From positions 186,001 to 250,000 of the forward strand of contig CAVOGG010000009.1 in NCBI GenBank assembly GCA_963695175.1: a stretch of DNA of 64,000 nucleotides. The letters run 5' to 3'. This DNA is from Fodinibacter sp963695175 (GTDB taxonomy: Bacteria > Actinomycetota > Actinomycetes > Actinomycetales > Dermatophilaceae). The translations under genes were made by a program, and so were the position numbers. Shown one piece after another: positions 35,512-43,246 of this stretch (its first letter is position 1; each line of letters begins with the position of its first letter). Below the pieces are notes generated by a model that had not been told where the DNA came from, did not search any database, and saw only the letters and a program-made list of their open reading frames with translations.

Positions 35512-37641
35512 ATGACCACCCTGCCCGTGCACCCCGGAGCCGACGCGGTCCTCGACGCCCTCGACCCCGAGCAGCGCGAGGTCGCGGCGCACCCCAGCGG
35601 CCCGATGTGCGTGCTGGCCGGTGCCGGCACCGGCAAGACCCGGGCCATCACCCACCGCATCGCCTACGGGGTGCTCTCCGGCGTCTACCAGCCGCAGCGG
35701 GTGCTCGCCGTCACGTTCACGGCCCGCGCGGCGGGCGAGATGCGCACCCGCCTGCGCGACCTCGGCGTCGGAGGGGTCCAGGCCCGCACCTTCCACGCGG
35801 CCTCGCTGCGCCAGCTGCACTACTTCTGGCCGCAGGCCATCGGCGGCGCGTCGCCCGAGGTGATGCCGCACAAGGCGAGCGCCGTCGCCGAGGCCGGGGG
35901 CCGGCTGCGGCTGCGGCTCGACAGCGCCGCCGTTCGCGACCTCGCCTCCGAGATCGAGTGGTCCAAGGTCTCGCTGCTCACCCCCGAGTCGTATGCCGCG
36001 GCCGCCACCGCCCAGCGCCGCGAGCCCCCCGCCGGGCTCGACGCCACGGCGATGGCGCGCCTCGTCGCGGCCTACGAGGAGGTCAAGACCGAGCGTGGGG
36101 TCATCGACTTCGAGGACGTCCTGCTGCTCATGGTCGGCATCCTGCGCGAGCACGACGAGGTCGCCCGGGCGGTGCGCAGCCAGTACCGCCACTTCGTCGT
36201 CGACGAGTACCAGGACGTCAACCGGCTCCAGCAGACCCTGCTCGAGCTGTGGCTGGGGGAGCGGCGCGACCTCTGCGTCGTCGGCGACCCGGCCCAGACC
36301 ATCTACTCGTTCACCGGCGCCTCGCCCGAGCACCTCCTCGGCTTCCGCACCCGCCACCCCGAGGCCCGCACCGTCGAGCTGGTGCGCAACTACCGCTCCA
36401 CTCCGCAGGTGGTCGGCCTGGCCAACCTCGTGCTCCGCGGCCCCGGCGGGCAGCGCCGCTCCGGCTCGGTCGAGCTGCGGGCCCAGCGCCCCGACGGCCC
36501 GTCGCCCGAGCTGGTCGTCGCCGACAACGACCCCGACGAGGCGGCGACCGTCGCCACCCGCATCGCGGCCCTGGTCGAGGCCGGCCACCCACCGTCCGAG
36601 GTGGCGGTCCTGTTCCGCACCAACGGCCAGAGCGAGTCCTTCGAGTCCGCGCTGGCCGAGCGCGGCATCCCCTACCTGGTCCGGGGTGGCGAGCGGTTCT
36701 TCTCCCGCAAGGAGGTCCGCGACGCCATCGTGCTCATGCGGGGGGCGGCCCGCTCCGACGACGGGTCGGTGCCCCTGCCCGACCTCACCCGCGACGTGCT
36801 GCTCGGGGCCGGATGGAGCCGCCAGGCGCCCACCAGCGGTGGTGCGGCCCGTGAGCGGTGGGAGTCGCTGTCGGCGCTGGCGGCGCTGGCCGACGACCTG
36901 TTCGCCCTCGACCCCCAGGCCCTCCTGCCCGCACTCGTGCGCGAGCTGGAGGAGCGCGCCTCCGCCCAGCACGCCCCCACCGTCAACGGCGTCACGCTGG
37001 CGTCGTTCCACGCGGCCAAGGGCCTGGAGTGGGACACCGTCTTCCTCGTCGGCTGCTCCGACGGGCTGCTGCCGATCACGATGGCCGACACCCCAGAGGC
37101 GGTGGAGGAGGAGCGCCGGCTGTTGTACGTCGGGGTCACCCGCGCCCGCGAGCGTCTCGTCATGTCGTACGCCGTGGCCCGCGCCCCCGGCGCCCGGGCC
37201 ACCCGTCGGCCGTCGCGGTTCCTCGACGGCACCGCCGCCGTGCTCGGCGAGGCGGCCCGCTCGCAGCCCAAGCGCAGCCGCAAGGCCGGCGCAGGGGGCG
37301 GAAAGGCCGCCGCCCCGGTGCGCACGACCTGCCGCAGCTGCGGGTCCGACCTCGGCACCGCCAAGGAGCGCACCATCGGGCGGTGCTCGAGCTGCCCGCC
37401 CACCATGGACGAGCGGCTCTTCGAGGCGCTGCGCGAGTGGCGGCTCGAGACCGCCCGGGCCGCCGACGTTCCCGCCTTCGTCGTCTTCACCGACGCCACC
37501 CTGACGGCGATCGCCGAGAAGGTGCCGACCGACGTCGGGGCCCTGGCCCGGATCAACGGCGTCGGCCCCGCGAAGCTCGAGCGCTACGGCACCGACGTCC
37601 TCGATCTCCTCAAGAATTTTTCTGACATCGAAAATGGTTGA
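35512..37641 (+). CDS. uvrD2: ATP-dependent DNA helicase UvrD2
   Basis: A 709-residue superfamily 1A helicase. Motifs: GAGTGKT at 37-43, VTFTARAAGEM, VVDEYQDVN, GDPAQTIYSFTGA, NYRST, ASFHAAKGLEWDTV, YVGVTRARERL. The C-terminus carries the tetracysteine module CRSCGSDL...CSSC and then an HRDC domain (LFEALREWRLETARAADVPAF...INGVGPAKLERYG), the pair that defines mycobacterial UvrD2 (Rv3198c). ATG 35512 fits the leaderless TAGGAT box. The last codons are AT-richer than the rest. The downstream gap holds the whiB7 promoter. Confidence 0.93.
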   Translation: MTTLPVHPGADAVLDALDPEQREVAAHPSGPMCVLAGAGTGKTRAITHRIAYGVLSGVYQPQRVLAVTFTARAAGEMRTRLRDLGVGGVQARTFHAASLRQLHYFWPQAIGGASPEVMPHKASAVAEAGGRLRLRLDSAAVRDLASEIEWSKVSLLTPESYAAAATAQRREPPAGLDATAMARLVAAYEEVKTERGVIDFEDVLLLMVGILREHDEVARAVRSQYRHFVVDEYQDVNRLQQTLLELWLGERRDLCVVGDPAQTIYSFTGASPEHLLGFRTRHPEARTVELVRNYRSTPQVVGLANLVLRGPGGQRRSGSVELRAQRPDGPSPELVVADNDPDEAATVATRIAALVEAGHPPSEVAVLFRTNGQSESFESALAERGIPYLVRGGERFFSRKEVRDAIVLMRGAARSDDGSVPLPDLTRDVLLGAGWSRQAPTSGGAARERWESLSALAALADDLFALDPQALLPALVRELEERASAQHAPTVNGVTLASFHAAKGLEWDTVFLVGCSDGLLPITMADTPEAVEEERRLLYVGVTRARERLVMSYAVARAPGARATRRPSRFLDGTAAVLGEAARSQPKRSRKAGAGGGKAAAPVRTTCRSCGSDLGTAKERTIGRCSSCPPTMDERLFEALREWRLETARAADVPAFVVFTDATLTAIAEKVPTDVGALARINGVGPAKLERYGTDVLDLLKNFSDIENG

Positions 37642-37678
37642 GCCGCAGGCGAACTCGCCCAACGAGCGCCTTGGTTGG

Positions 37679-37730
37679 CAAAATCAAGCAATTAATCCCG
37701 TTGCCCGGCCCGCGGGGGCTCCCCTAACCT
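37679..37730 (+). promoter_or_regulatory. WhiB7-type promoter for the whiB7 leader transcript
   Basis: An AT-rich block (37679-37697, containing AAAATCAAGCAATTAAT) lies just before a -35 TTGCCC (37701-37706), then 18 nt, then a -10 TAACCT (37725-37730). In mycobacteria WhiB7 binds an AT-rich sequence next to the -35 with its AT-hook and activates with the primary sigma factor, including its own promoter. This arrangement fits that model by design; direct evidence here is only the sequence. Confidence 0.65.
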
Positions 37731-37800
37731 GAACCGAACACCACGCGTGGTCCGACCGGGCCCGCGGTAGATGCGAGAACCTGTGAGGAGGGTTGGCCCA

Positions 37801-38046
37801 ATGGAGACGTCGATGACGAAGGCGATGGCGGCAAGCGCTGTCCGCGAGATCTGCACGCGTCCCTGGCGCGGCACCAACCGCTCTCTCGCAGCCGGCTTCC
37901 GCTCCGTTCAGGGGACCACTGTGTCCTTCGCCGGTGATGACAACGGTCGCGACCTCCTGGTCGCGGACGTGCGCACCACAGGAGTCGACGCCATCGCCCC
38001 GTTCACGGGAGTCGTGTATCCACGCCTCGAGGCACCACCTGTCTGA
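37801..38046 (+). CDS. Upstream ORF in the whiB7 leader
   Basis: An 81-codon ORF beginning METSMTKAMAASAVREICTR and ending EAPPV. GAGGAGGG at 37785-37792 gives a good Shine-Dalgarno, 8 nt before ATG 37801. Codon use is poorer than in true genes here (GCA, CCA, ACA, GGA occur), consistent with selection for translation rather than for protein. Its stop codon (38044-38046) lies within a hairpin, and a terminator follows 20 nt later. In mycobacteria and Streptomyces a uORF in the whiB7/wblC leader senses stalled ribosomes. The peptide itself is probably of no importance. Confidence 0.65.
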   Translation: METSMTKAMAASAVREICTRPWRGTNRSLAAGFRSVQGTTVSFAGDDNGRDLLVADVRTTGVDAIAPFTGVVYPRLEAPPV

Positions 38047-38070
38047 CAGCTCGACAGGTCACCTCGAGGC
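38024..38070 (+). promoter_or_regulatory. Candidate antiterminator structure in the whiB7 leader
   Basis: GCCTCGAGG (38024-38032) pairs perfectly with CCTCGAGGC (38062-38070). The second arm includes the first 4 bases of the terminator's left arm. A smaller hairpin, ACCTGTC (38037-38043) with GACAGGT (38053-38059), nests inside and holds the uORF stop codon in its loop. Confidence 0.55.
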
Positions 38071-38104
38071 CGCGGATCCCGACACCGGGATCCGCGGCCT
38101 TTCT
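38067..38104 (+). terminator. Intrinsic terminator (attenuator) between the uORF and whiB7
   Basis: A 14-bp perfect stem, AGGCCGCGGATCCC (38067-38080) with GGGATCCGCGGCCT (38087-38100), is followed by TTCT. It lies 175 nt before the whiB7 start codon, so it would stop most transcripts unless disrupted. Confidence 0.75.
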
Positions 38105-38274
38105 CGTACCCACCGCCAGCCACCAGACCTGAACAAGACCACGAGGCCACCGAGATGACGACCACCACGCAGCGGTTCCACACCGACCGCCCCCCGAGTG
38201 CCCCGCGCCACACCCGGCGCACCGAGATGACCGAGCGCCCCACCGGGCGCGCCGAGCAAGGAGGTGACAACCCG

Positions 38275-38562
38275 ATGCAGCTGACCGAGCTCCTCGACCT
38301 GCACGAGGCGTCCGTGACGACCGGCGAGGGCATTCCCTGCCGCGAGAACGACGCCGAGATGTGGTTCGCCGACACCCCCGACGGTGTCGAGTTCGCCAAG
38401 GCCCTCTGTGGCACGTGCCCGGCACGTGTCGAGTGCCTCTCGGGTGCCCTCCACCGGCGCGAGCCGTGGGGTGTCTGGGGCGGCGAGCTCTTCGTCCAGG
38501 GCGAGATCGTCGCCCGAAAGCGCCCCCGTGGCCGGCCTCGCAAGACCGAGGTCGCCGCGTAG
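38275..38562 (+). CDS. whiB7: WhiB7 redox-type transcriptional regulator
   Basis: A 95-residue WhiB-family iron-sulfur regulator that, in mycobacteria and Streptomyces, activates intrinsic antibiotic-resistance genes. Four cluster cysteines are at 22, 45, 48 and 54 (IPCREN, ALCGTCPARVEC). The G(V/I)WGG motif is WGVWGGE at 65-71. The C-terminal AT-hook RGRPRK at 85-90 distinguishes WhiB7 from other WhiB proteins. AAGGAGGTGA at 38258-38267, 7 nt before ATG 38275, fixes the start. An in-frame ATG at 38155 would add 40 residues of unusual sequence. Regulation: see the promoter, uORF and attenuator entries. Confidence 0.93.
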   Translation: MQLTELLDLHEASVTTGEGIPCRENDAEMWFADTPDGVEFAKALCGTCPARVECLSGALHRREPWGVWGGELFVQGEIVARKRPRGRPRKTEVAA

Positions 38563-38608
38563 GCGCCACCCACCACCGATCACGACAGATCTGTCCAAGG
38601 AGACTGCG

Positions 38609-38740
38609 ATGTACACGAAGCGGATGCACGAGATCCGCCGCACGATGCACCAGCGACGCGTCCACGAGGCGCAGCGCAAGGTGCAGGTCGCGGCGGAGCG
38701 CGAGCAGATGCGGGCCAGCATCCACGCCATCGTGCGATGA
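38609..38740 (+). CDS. Small basic protein after whiB7
   Basis: A 43-residue peptide, MYTKRMHEIRRTMHQRRVHE, then AQRKVQVAAEREQMRASIHAIVR. It is wholly helical in prediction, highly charged and basic. AAGGAG lies 8 nt before ATG 38609 in the same transcription unit as whiB7, and it is followed by a strong terminator. That supports expression with whiB7. I recognise no family; it could be a nucleic-acid- or ribosome-binding peptide, but this is only suggested by its charge. Confidence 0.6.
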   Translation: MYTKRMHEIRRTMHQRRVHEAQRKVQVAAEREQMRASIHAIVR

Positions 38741-38758
38741 GACCCGCGCTCGACGAAC

Positions 38759-38791
38759 ACACCGCCCCCGGCCCCGCGTCGGGGGCGGTGT
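38759..38791 (+). terminator. Terminator after the whiB7 operon
   Basis: ACACCGCCCCC (38759-38769) pairs with GGGGGCGGTGT (38781-38791), an 11-bp GC stem with an 11-nt loop. Few T residues follow. Confidence 0.6.
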
Positions 38792-38891
38792 CGTTCAGAT
38801 CCACCCACACCACCAGCGTCACCCACCCCGCCACCGCCCCCCGGTTGCGCGAGCGCGACTTCTGGCGCGCCGTGGCGGTGAGCGTGCTGGC

Positions 38892-38897
38892 TACCCT
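38892..38897 (+). promoter_or_regulatory. -10 box of a leaderless promoter for the HhH-GPD gene
   Basis: TACCCT lies 6 nt before ATG 38904, with no Shine-Dalgarno. Confidence 0.45.
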
Positions 38898-38903
38898 GAA
38901 GCC

Positions 38904-39476
38904 ATGGCTGCGCTGACGATCGCCCAGGACCCCACGGCCGACCGCGTCCTGTCCGAGGACCCGTTCGCCCTCCTGACCGGGATGCTGCTCGACCAGCAGT
39001 TCCCGATGGAACGGGCCTTCGCCGGCCCCGCGAAGGTGCTCGAGCGGTTCGGCACGCTCGACCCCGGCGCGATCGCGGCGGCCGACCCCGAGGCCTTCGC
39101 CGACCTGTGCGCCACCCCGCCGGCCATCCACCGCTACGGACGCTCGATGGCCGCCCGCATCCAGGCGCTGGCCGTCATCGTGCGCGACACCTACGGCGGC
39201 GACGCCTCGGCCCTCTGGCGTGATGCCGCCACCGGTGCCGAGCTGGTCGCCCGGCTCAAGGCGCTGCCCGGGTTCGGCGAGCAGAAGGCCCGGATCTTCG
39301 CCGCCCTGCTCGGCAAGCAGCTCGGCGTGCGGCCCGAGGGCTGGCAGGAGGCCTGCGGCGCCTACGCCGAGACCGGGTCCTACCGCTCGGTGGCCGACGT
39401 CGTCGACGCCGAGTCGCTGCAGAAGGTGCGCGACTTCAAGAAGGCCGCCAAGGCCGCGGCCCGCGGCGGGAGCTGA
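38904..39476 (+). CDS. HhH-GPD-type DNA base excision repair protein
   Basis: A 190-residue protein of the actinobacterial HhH-GPD family (TIGR03252-like), presumed to be a DNA glycosylase. The helix-hairpin-helix appears as LVARLKALPGFGEQKARIFAALLGK, and the first helices as LLTGMLLDQQFPMERAFAGPAKVLERFG. It lacks the four-cysteine iron-sulfur loop of MutY/Nth. I cannot see a clear catalytic Lys/Asp assignment, so the lesion is unknown. It is leaderless ATG 38904. It lies beside uvrD2 and adnAB in a region of DNA-repair genes. Confidence 0.85.
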   Translation: MAALTIAQDPTADRVLSEDPFALLTGMLLDQQFPMERAFAGPAKVLERFGTLDPGAIAAADPEAFADLCATPPAIHRYGRSMAARIQALAVIVRDTYGGDASALWRDAATGAELVARLKALPGFGEQKARIFAALLGKQLGVRPEGWQEACGAYAETGSYRSVADVVDAESLQKVRDFKKAAKAAARGGS

Positions 39477-39481
39477 GCGCC

Positions 39482-39703
39482 GTGGCCGCCGGCGGTGCCA
39501 CGGATGCCGGGTCGACGGCATCCGAGCCGCGCCCGGTGTGCGCGACGTGCGGCACGACGCCGGCGGATGACGACGCCGCCGCGCTGGCCCGGATCACCTG
39601 GGCGCGCGGGGTCGAGAACGGCCGCGACGTCTGGACCTGCGACACCTGCAGCCGCACCCACCTGCGCAGCATCGAGGGCAAGCTCGACTCGGCCTGGTGG
39701 TGA
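39482..39703 (+). CDS. Small zinc-ribbon-like protein
   Basis: A 73-residue protein. Two CxxC pairs (VCATCGTTPADD and WTCDTCSRTHLRS) enclose about 30 residues, as in a zinc ribbon. The rest is polar. GTG 39482 lies 5 nt after the upstream gene's stop, suggesting translational coupling with the HhH protein. I recognise it only as a conserved small actinobacterial protein; a role in nucleic-acid binding is a guess from the ribbon alone. Confidence 0.65.
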   Translation: MAAGGATDAGSTASEPRPVCATCGTTPADDDAAALARITWARGVENGRDVWTCDTCSRTHLRSIEGKLDSAWW

Positions 39704-39716
39704 CCTGGGTCCCGGC

Positions 39717-41054
39717 TCAGTGCGGGGGCGGCGGCAGCCGTGACTCGTCGATGCCGGGCAGGTGCGCGCAGACCAGCTCGCGCAGCGGCACGGTGCCACC
39801 GATCTGGCTGAGCACCCCGATGCCGCCGAGCCAGACCCGGTGGATCAGGAGGTACTCCGGGGGCAGGTTGAGCTTGAGCCCGACGAGGAACTGTGGGCGC
39901 CGGGGGTCCTGGATCTTCGCCGCGGCGCCGCGCAGCCACTCGCGCGAGAAGGTGAACTCCTCCTCGAGCAGCGGCTCCACGAGGGGGGTGAGGAAGGCGA
40001 GCAGCTCGTCGGGGTCGATCTCGACGCCCTTGCGGATGAAGCCCTCGCGGCGCAGCCCGGCCTCGAGCGCGGCCGCCTCACCGGCCAGCGCCTCGGTGAG
40101 CACCCGGCCCATCGCCGGCGGCAGCCCGTTCGGGAGCCGGTTGACGGCGCCGAAGTCGAGCACGCCGAGCCGCCCGTCGTCGGTGACCCGGAAGTTGCCC
40201 GGATGCGGGTCGGCGTGCAGCAGCCGGGCCCGGTTCGGGGCGCGGAGCAGGAACTCGAGGTAGAGCGTCGCCGCCTCGTCGCGCTCCTCCTGGGTGCCCG
40301 AGGCGATGATCCGGGACAGCGGGGTGCCGTCGACCCACTCCGTGACGAGCACGTGGTGGGAGTCGACGAGCACGTCGGGCACGAGCACGTCCTCGTCGTC
40401 GCGGAACGCCGTCGCGAAGTGCCGCTGGTGGCGGGCCTCGAGGTGGTAGTCGAGCTCCTCGCTCATCCGCGCCTTGAGCTCTTCCATGATCGGCTTGACG
40501 TCGATGCCCGGCAGCCACGACCCGGCCATCCGGGCGAAGCGCGAGAGCTGGTTGAGGTCGGACATCAGGGCCTCGGCCGCCCCGGGGTACTGGATCTTCA
40601 CGGCGACCTCGCGCCCGTCGCGCCAGAGCGCCTTGTGCACCTGGCCGATCGAGGCCGACGCCGCCGGCACGTCGTCGAACTCGACGAGCTTGGTGCTGGC
40701 CCAGCGCGGGCCGAGCTCGCGCGCGAGGATCTCGTGCACCCGGTCGGCGCCCATCGGGGGACCGGACTCCTGCAGCTTGGTGAGCGTCGCCCGGTAGGGG
40801 CCGGCGAGCTCCTCGGGCATCGCGGCCTCCATCACCGACAGGGCCTGGCCGAACTTCATCGCCCCGCCCTTGAGCTGGCCGAGCACCGAGAAGAGCTGCT
40901 CGGCCGTGCGGGCCTGCAGCTCGGCGGCGACCGCCTCCGCGGGACGGCCCCCGACCCGCTTCCCGACTCCGAGGGCCGCTCGCCCGGCATGCCCCAGGGG
41001 CAGGCCGACAAGCTTTGCGGTCCGGGCCAGGGAGCCTCGGGGGATGTCGGTCAC
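39717..41054 (-). CDS. ABC1/UbiB-family atypical kinase (AarF-like)
   Basis: A 445-residue protein-kinase-like protein of the ABC1/ADCK/UbiB family. Its hallmarks are KGGAMKFGQALSVMEAAMPEEL (the KxGQ motif replacing the usual glycine loop), ASIGQVHKALWRDGREVAVKIQYPG (catalytic Lys), MSEELDYHLEARHQ, HADPHPGNFRVTDDGRLGVLDFGAVNRL (catalytic Asp and DFG). Members regulate quinone or lipid metabolism, although the substrate here is unknown; Rv3197 is the mycobacterial counterpart next to whiB7. GTG 41054 overlaps the upstream ThiF-like gene by 4 bp. GACAAT 6 nt before it could also serve as an internal -10. Confidence 0.9.
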   Translation of the reverse strand: MTDIPRGSLARTAKLVGLPLGHAGRAALGVGKRVGGRPAEAVAAELQARTAEQLFSVLGQLKGGAMKFGQALSVMEAAMPEELAGPYRATLTKLQESGPPMGADRVHEILARELGPRWASTKLVEFDDVPAASASIGQVHKALWRDGREVAVKIQYPGAAEALMSDLNQLSRFARMAGSWLPGIDVKPIMEELKARMSEELDYHLEARHQRHFATAFRDDEDVLVPDVLVDSHHVLVTEWVDGTPLSRIIASGTQEERDEAATLYLEFLLRAPNRARLLHADPHPGNFRVTDDGRLGVLDFGAVNRLPNGLPPAMGRVLTEALAGEAAALEAGLRREGFIRKGVEIDPDELLAFLTPLVEPLLEEEFTFSREWLRGAAAKIQDPRRPQFLVGLKLNLPPEYLLIHRVWLGGIGVLSQIGGTVPLRELVCAHLPGIDESRLPPPPH

Positions 41055-41602
41055 CCGGCCATTGTCGCCGACGAGCACAAGCAGTCCGGCCGCACCTTCC
41101 ACAGCCGGTGTGTCACGGCCACCTCGTCGAGGCCGATCTCGGTCGAGATGCCGCCCAACGAGGTGTCCCCGCGCAGGGTGGCCAGCACGGTCACCGTGGC
41201 GACCGCCGCGGCCAGCACGGCCGTTCCGGGCGGCACCGACTCGGCCCCGCAGACCCGGCTGGCCCGCCACGCGGGGCCGGCGCAGCGCAGGCAGGCGGTG
41301 CGCCCGGGCAGGACGAGCGGGCCGACGACCACCCCGGCCTCACCGAGGACCACGGGCAGGTGCGGGATGCCGCGCGCCTGCCACGGCGCGCCCGCCCACC
41401 ACGGCGTGCGGCCCTCCGTGACGACGACCACGACCGCGGGTCGGGCCTGGGACGCGGCCATCGCGAGCTCGGCCCCGTCGGCCGCGTGCCGGCCTCCACG
41501 CACGCCGACCCTGCAGCGGCGCAGCTGGGCGAGCACCTCGTCGGCGAGCGGGCCCCAGCCGTCGACGACCACGACACCGTCCACCGTCACCCCCAGGCTC
41601 AC
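41051..41602 (-). CDS. ThiF/TOMM cyclodehydratase-like protein
   Basis: A 183-residue protein with the reduced E1-like fold of TOMM leader-binding/ThiF proteins. It contains VVVDGWGPLADEVLAQLRRC, VVVVVTEGRTPWW, VLPGRTACLRCAGPAWRASR and a terminal WKVRPDCLC. The paired CLRC and CLC would bind zinc. No complete adenylation site is visible, and no precursor-peptide or dehydratase genes are nearby, so the family name should not be read as bacteriocin synthesis. It forms a two-gene unit with ABC1, and this pairing recurs in actinobacteria as I recall. GTG 41602 is the best in-frame start. Confidence 0.6.
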   Translation of the reverse strand: MSLGVTVDGVVVVDGWGPLADEVLAQLRRCRVGVRGGRHAADGAELAMAASQARPAVVVVVTEGRTPWWAGAPWQARGIPHLPVVLGEAGVVVGPLVLPGRTACLRCAGPAWRASRVCGAESVPPGTAVLAAAVATVTVLATLRGDTSLGGISTEIGLDEVAVTHRLWKVRPDCLCSSATMAG

Positions 41603-41668
41603 CGTCCCGATGCAGCCATCCTGCCGCGCGGCCACGGCCCGCGGCGGCCGTCCACAGGGCCGGGACGG

Positions 41669-41706
41669 CGAACGGCCCCGATCCGCGGTGGGATCGGGGC
41701 CGTTCG
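41669..41706 (-). terminator. Terminator after the DUF5679 gene
   Basis: A perfect 16-bp stem, CGAACGGCCCCGATCC with GGATCGGGGCCGTTCG, encloses a 6-nt loop. It lies 16 bp past the DUF5679 stop and before the ThiF-like gene. No T-run follows. Confidence 0.65.
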
Positions 41707-41721
41707 GCTCGAGACTGGGGC

Positions 41722-41883
41722 TCAGGCCTTGCCGAGGATGCGGTTGAGGTTGGTGCCACAGACGGGGCACACACCCTTGGCCATCCGGCGGCCGTTCTCG
41801 GAGACGACGACCTTTCCCTCGGCCTCGCGCTTCTCCTTGCACTTCACGCAGTAGAACTCGCCCTTGTAGGTCTCGTCAGCCAT
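41722..41883 (-). CDS. DUF5679 small zinc-binding protein
   Basis: A 53-residue protein, MADETYKGEFYCVKCKEKRE, with a second pair in GVCPVCGTNL. The two CxxC pairs form a zinc ribbon, a feature conserved in actinobacteria under DUF5679. AAGGAGAG lies 5 nt before ATG 41883. The function is not known; it may bind nucleic acid or ribosomes. A strong hairpin follows, so it is a one-gene transcript. Confidence 0.85.
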   Translation of the reverse strand: MADETYKGEFYCVKCKEKREAEGKVVVSENGRRMAKGVCPVCGTNLNRILGKA

Positions 41884-42073
41884 GAAAGCTCTCCTTGTCG
41901 TCGACCCCGGCGGTGGGCCGTGTCGATGCCTGTGGTGCCGCACTGCGGCGGGGACGTCCACAACCCTAACCACGGCTGAGCACGAACGCCCGCGTGACGC
42001 GCCCGCGCCCGGGGCCGCCAGGCGCACCGCCCGCCACACCCGTACCATCCGCCACACGAGGCGGCCGGAGTCC

Positions 42074-42079
42074 TAGGCT
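42074..42079 (+). promoter_or_regulatory. -10 box of a leaderless promoter for the M48-like gene
   Basis: TAGGCT lies 6 nt before GTG 42086, with no Shine-Dalgarno. Confidence 0.5.
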
Positions 42080-42085
42080 CGTGCC

Positions 42086-42658
42086 GTGAGCAGCGAGGAC
42101 GTCGAGGTCCGGCGCAGCCGCCGTCGGCGCCGTACCGTGAGCGCCTACCGCGACGGCGCGCGCACCGTCGTGCTCATCCCCGCGTCGTTCAGCGCCGCCG
42201 AGGAGGCCCGTTGGGTGGAGCGGATGCTGGCCCGGCTGACGGCCGGCGACCGGCGTCGGCAGTCCTCGGACGCGGCCCTGGCCACGCGCGCCGAGCAGCT
42301 CTCGCGCCGCTACCTCGGCGGCCACGCCCGCCCGACCAGCGTGCGCTGGGTGTCGACGATGGGCCGGCGCTGGGCCTCGTGCACACCCGCCGAGGGCACC
42401 ATCCGGGTCTCCGACCGGCTGCGCGACGTGCCCGACCACGTGCTCGACTACGTGCTGCTCCACGAGCTCGCCCACCTGCTGGTGCCGGGCCACGGCCCAG
42501 GATTCTGGCGCCTCCTCGCGTCGTACCCGCGCCTGGAGCGGGCCCGGGGCTTCCTCGACGGGCTGGCCCACGCCGAGGGCCTGACCCCCGAGGAGGACGA
42601 GGACGCCGACCCGGTCGACGGCGGGTCAGCCGAGGCCCAGGGCGTCCCGGGCGAGTGA
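42086..42658 (+). CDS. M48/YgjP-like zinc metallopeptidase
   Basis: A 190-residue protein of the YgjP/DUF45 metallopeptidase-like family. The zinc motif is LLHELAHLLVPGHGPGFW (HExxH, with a third His 6 residues later), near residue 130. Before it, SRRYLGGHARPTSVRWVSTMGRRWASC is the family's SMxxRWGSC-like region. The substrate is unknown. The 3' end overlaps the convergent NUDIX gene by 33 bp. It is leaderless GTG 42086. Rv3196-region genes in mycobacteria include a similar hypothetical peptidase as I recall. Confidence 0.85.
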   Translation: MSSEDVEVRRSRRRRRTVSAYRDGARTVVLIPASFSAAEEARWVERMLARLTAGDRRRQSSDAALATRAEQLSRRYLGGHARPTSVRWVSTMGRRWASCTPAEGTIRVSDRLRDVPDHVLDYVLLHELAHLLVPGHGPGFWRLLASYPRLERARGFLDGLAHAEGLTPEEDEDADPVDGGSAEAQGVPGE

Positions 42659-43246
42659 CACCAGGGGGGCGAGCTCGGCGGCGGTCCCCTCGGGCAGCGC
42701 GTCGACCGCCCACCACCGCACGTCGTGCGACTCCGCACTGACCCGGGCCCGGGCACCAAGGGGCGCCACGGCGGCGTAGCGCAGGTCGAGGTGCTCGCGG
42801 CAGGCGCCGAAGGACCCCACGAGCCGGTGCCGGTCGAGCTGCACCGGGTGGGGGAGCGGCTCGAGGGTGTCGATGCCGGACTCCTCGCGGGCCTCGCGCC
42901 GGGCCGCCGCCCACACCGAGGAGTCCCCGGCCTCGAGGTGCCCGCCGAACTGGAACCAGGCGTTCGCCCGGCGGTGCAGGGTCAGCAGCACCCGCCCACC
43001 GGTGCGGTCGAGCACGACGCAGGATGCCGTGACGTGCGCCGGCGGCCCGGCCTTCGCCACGCCGTCGGGGTGGGAGGCGAGGTGGTCGAGGTAGTCGCGA
43101 CGCAGCCGCTCCTGCGCCGGGCCCGGCGCCGCCCAGGCGTCGAGCACGGTCACCGCGTCAGCGTGCAGGGCCGCGTACGCCGCCACCACGGCCGGGTCCG
43201 GATCGTGGCGCTCCGCGTCACCCGGGCCGGGGACGGCATCGGTCAC
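42626..43246 (-). CDS. NUDIX hydrolase
   Basis: A 206-residue protein with a NUDIX box, GGHLEAGDSSVWAAARREAREESGI (GX5EX7REUXEEXGU, with Ser for one position), within a domain starting TASCVVLDRTGGRVLLTLHRR. It lacks marks for a specific substrate class; the QFGGHLE.GD form occurs in enzymes acting on nucleoside diphosphates linked to other groups. GTG 43246 overlaps the stop codon of the DUF2342 gene by 4 bp (GTGA), so it is coupled to it. The 3' end overlaps the M48-like gene. Confidence 0.85.
   Translation of the reverse strand: MTDAVPGPGDAERHDPDPAVVAAYAALHADAVTVLDAWAAPGPAQERLRRDYLDHLASHPDGVAKAGPPAHVTASCVVLDRTGGRVLLTLHRRANAWFQFGGHLEAGDSSVWAAARREAREESGIDTLEPLPHPVQLDRHRLVGSFGACREHLDLRYAAVAPLGARARVSAESHDVRWWAVDALPEGTAAELAPLVSLARDALGLG

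Noticed and set aside
38155..38274. Longer start for whiB7 at ATG 38155
   Set aside because: The 40 added residues are Thr/Arg-rich and unlike WhiB7; the internal ATG has a near-perfect Shine-Dalgarno.
41051..41602. Bacteriocin (TOMM) synthesis locus
   Set aside because: No precursor peptide, dehydratase, dehydrogenase or exporter genes are nearby, and the fold is common in other roles.
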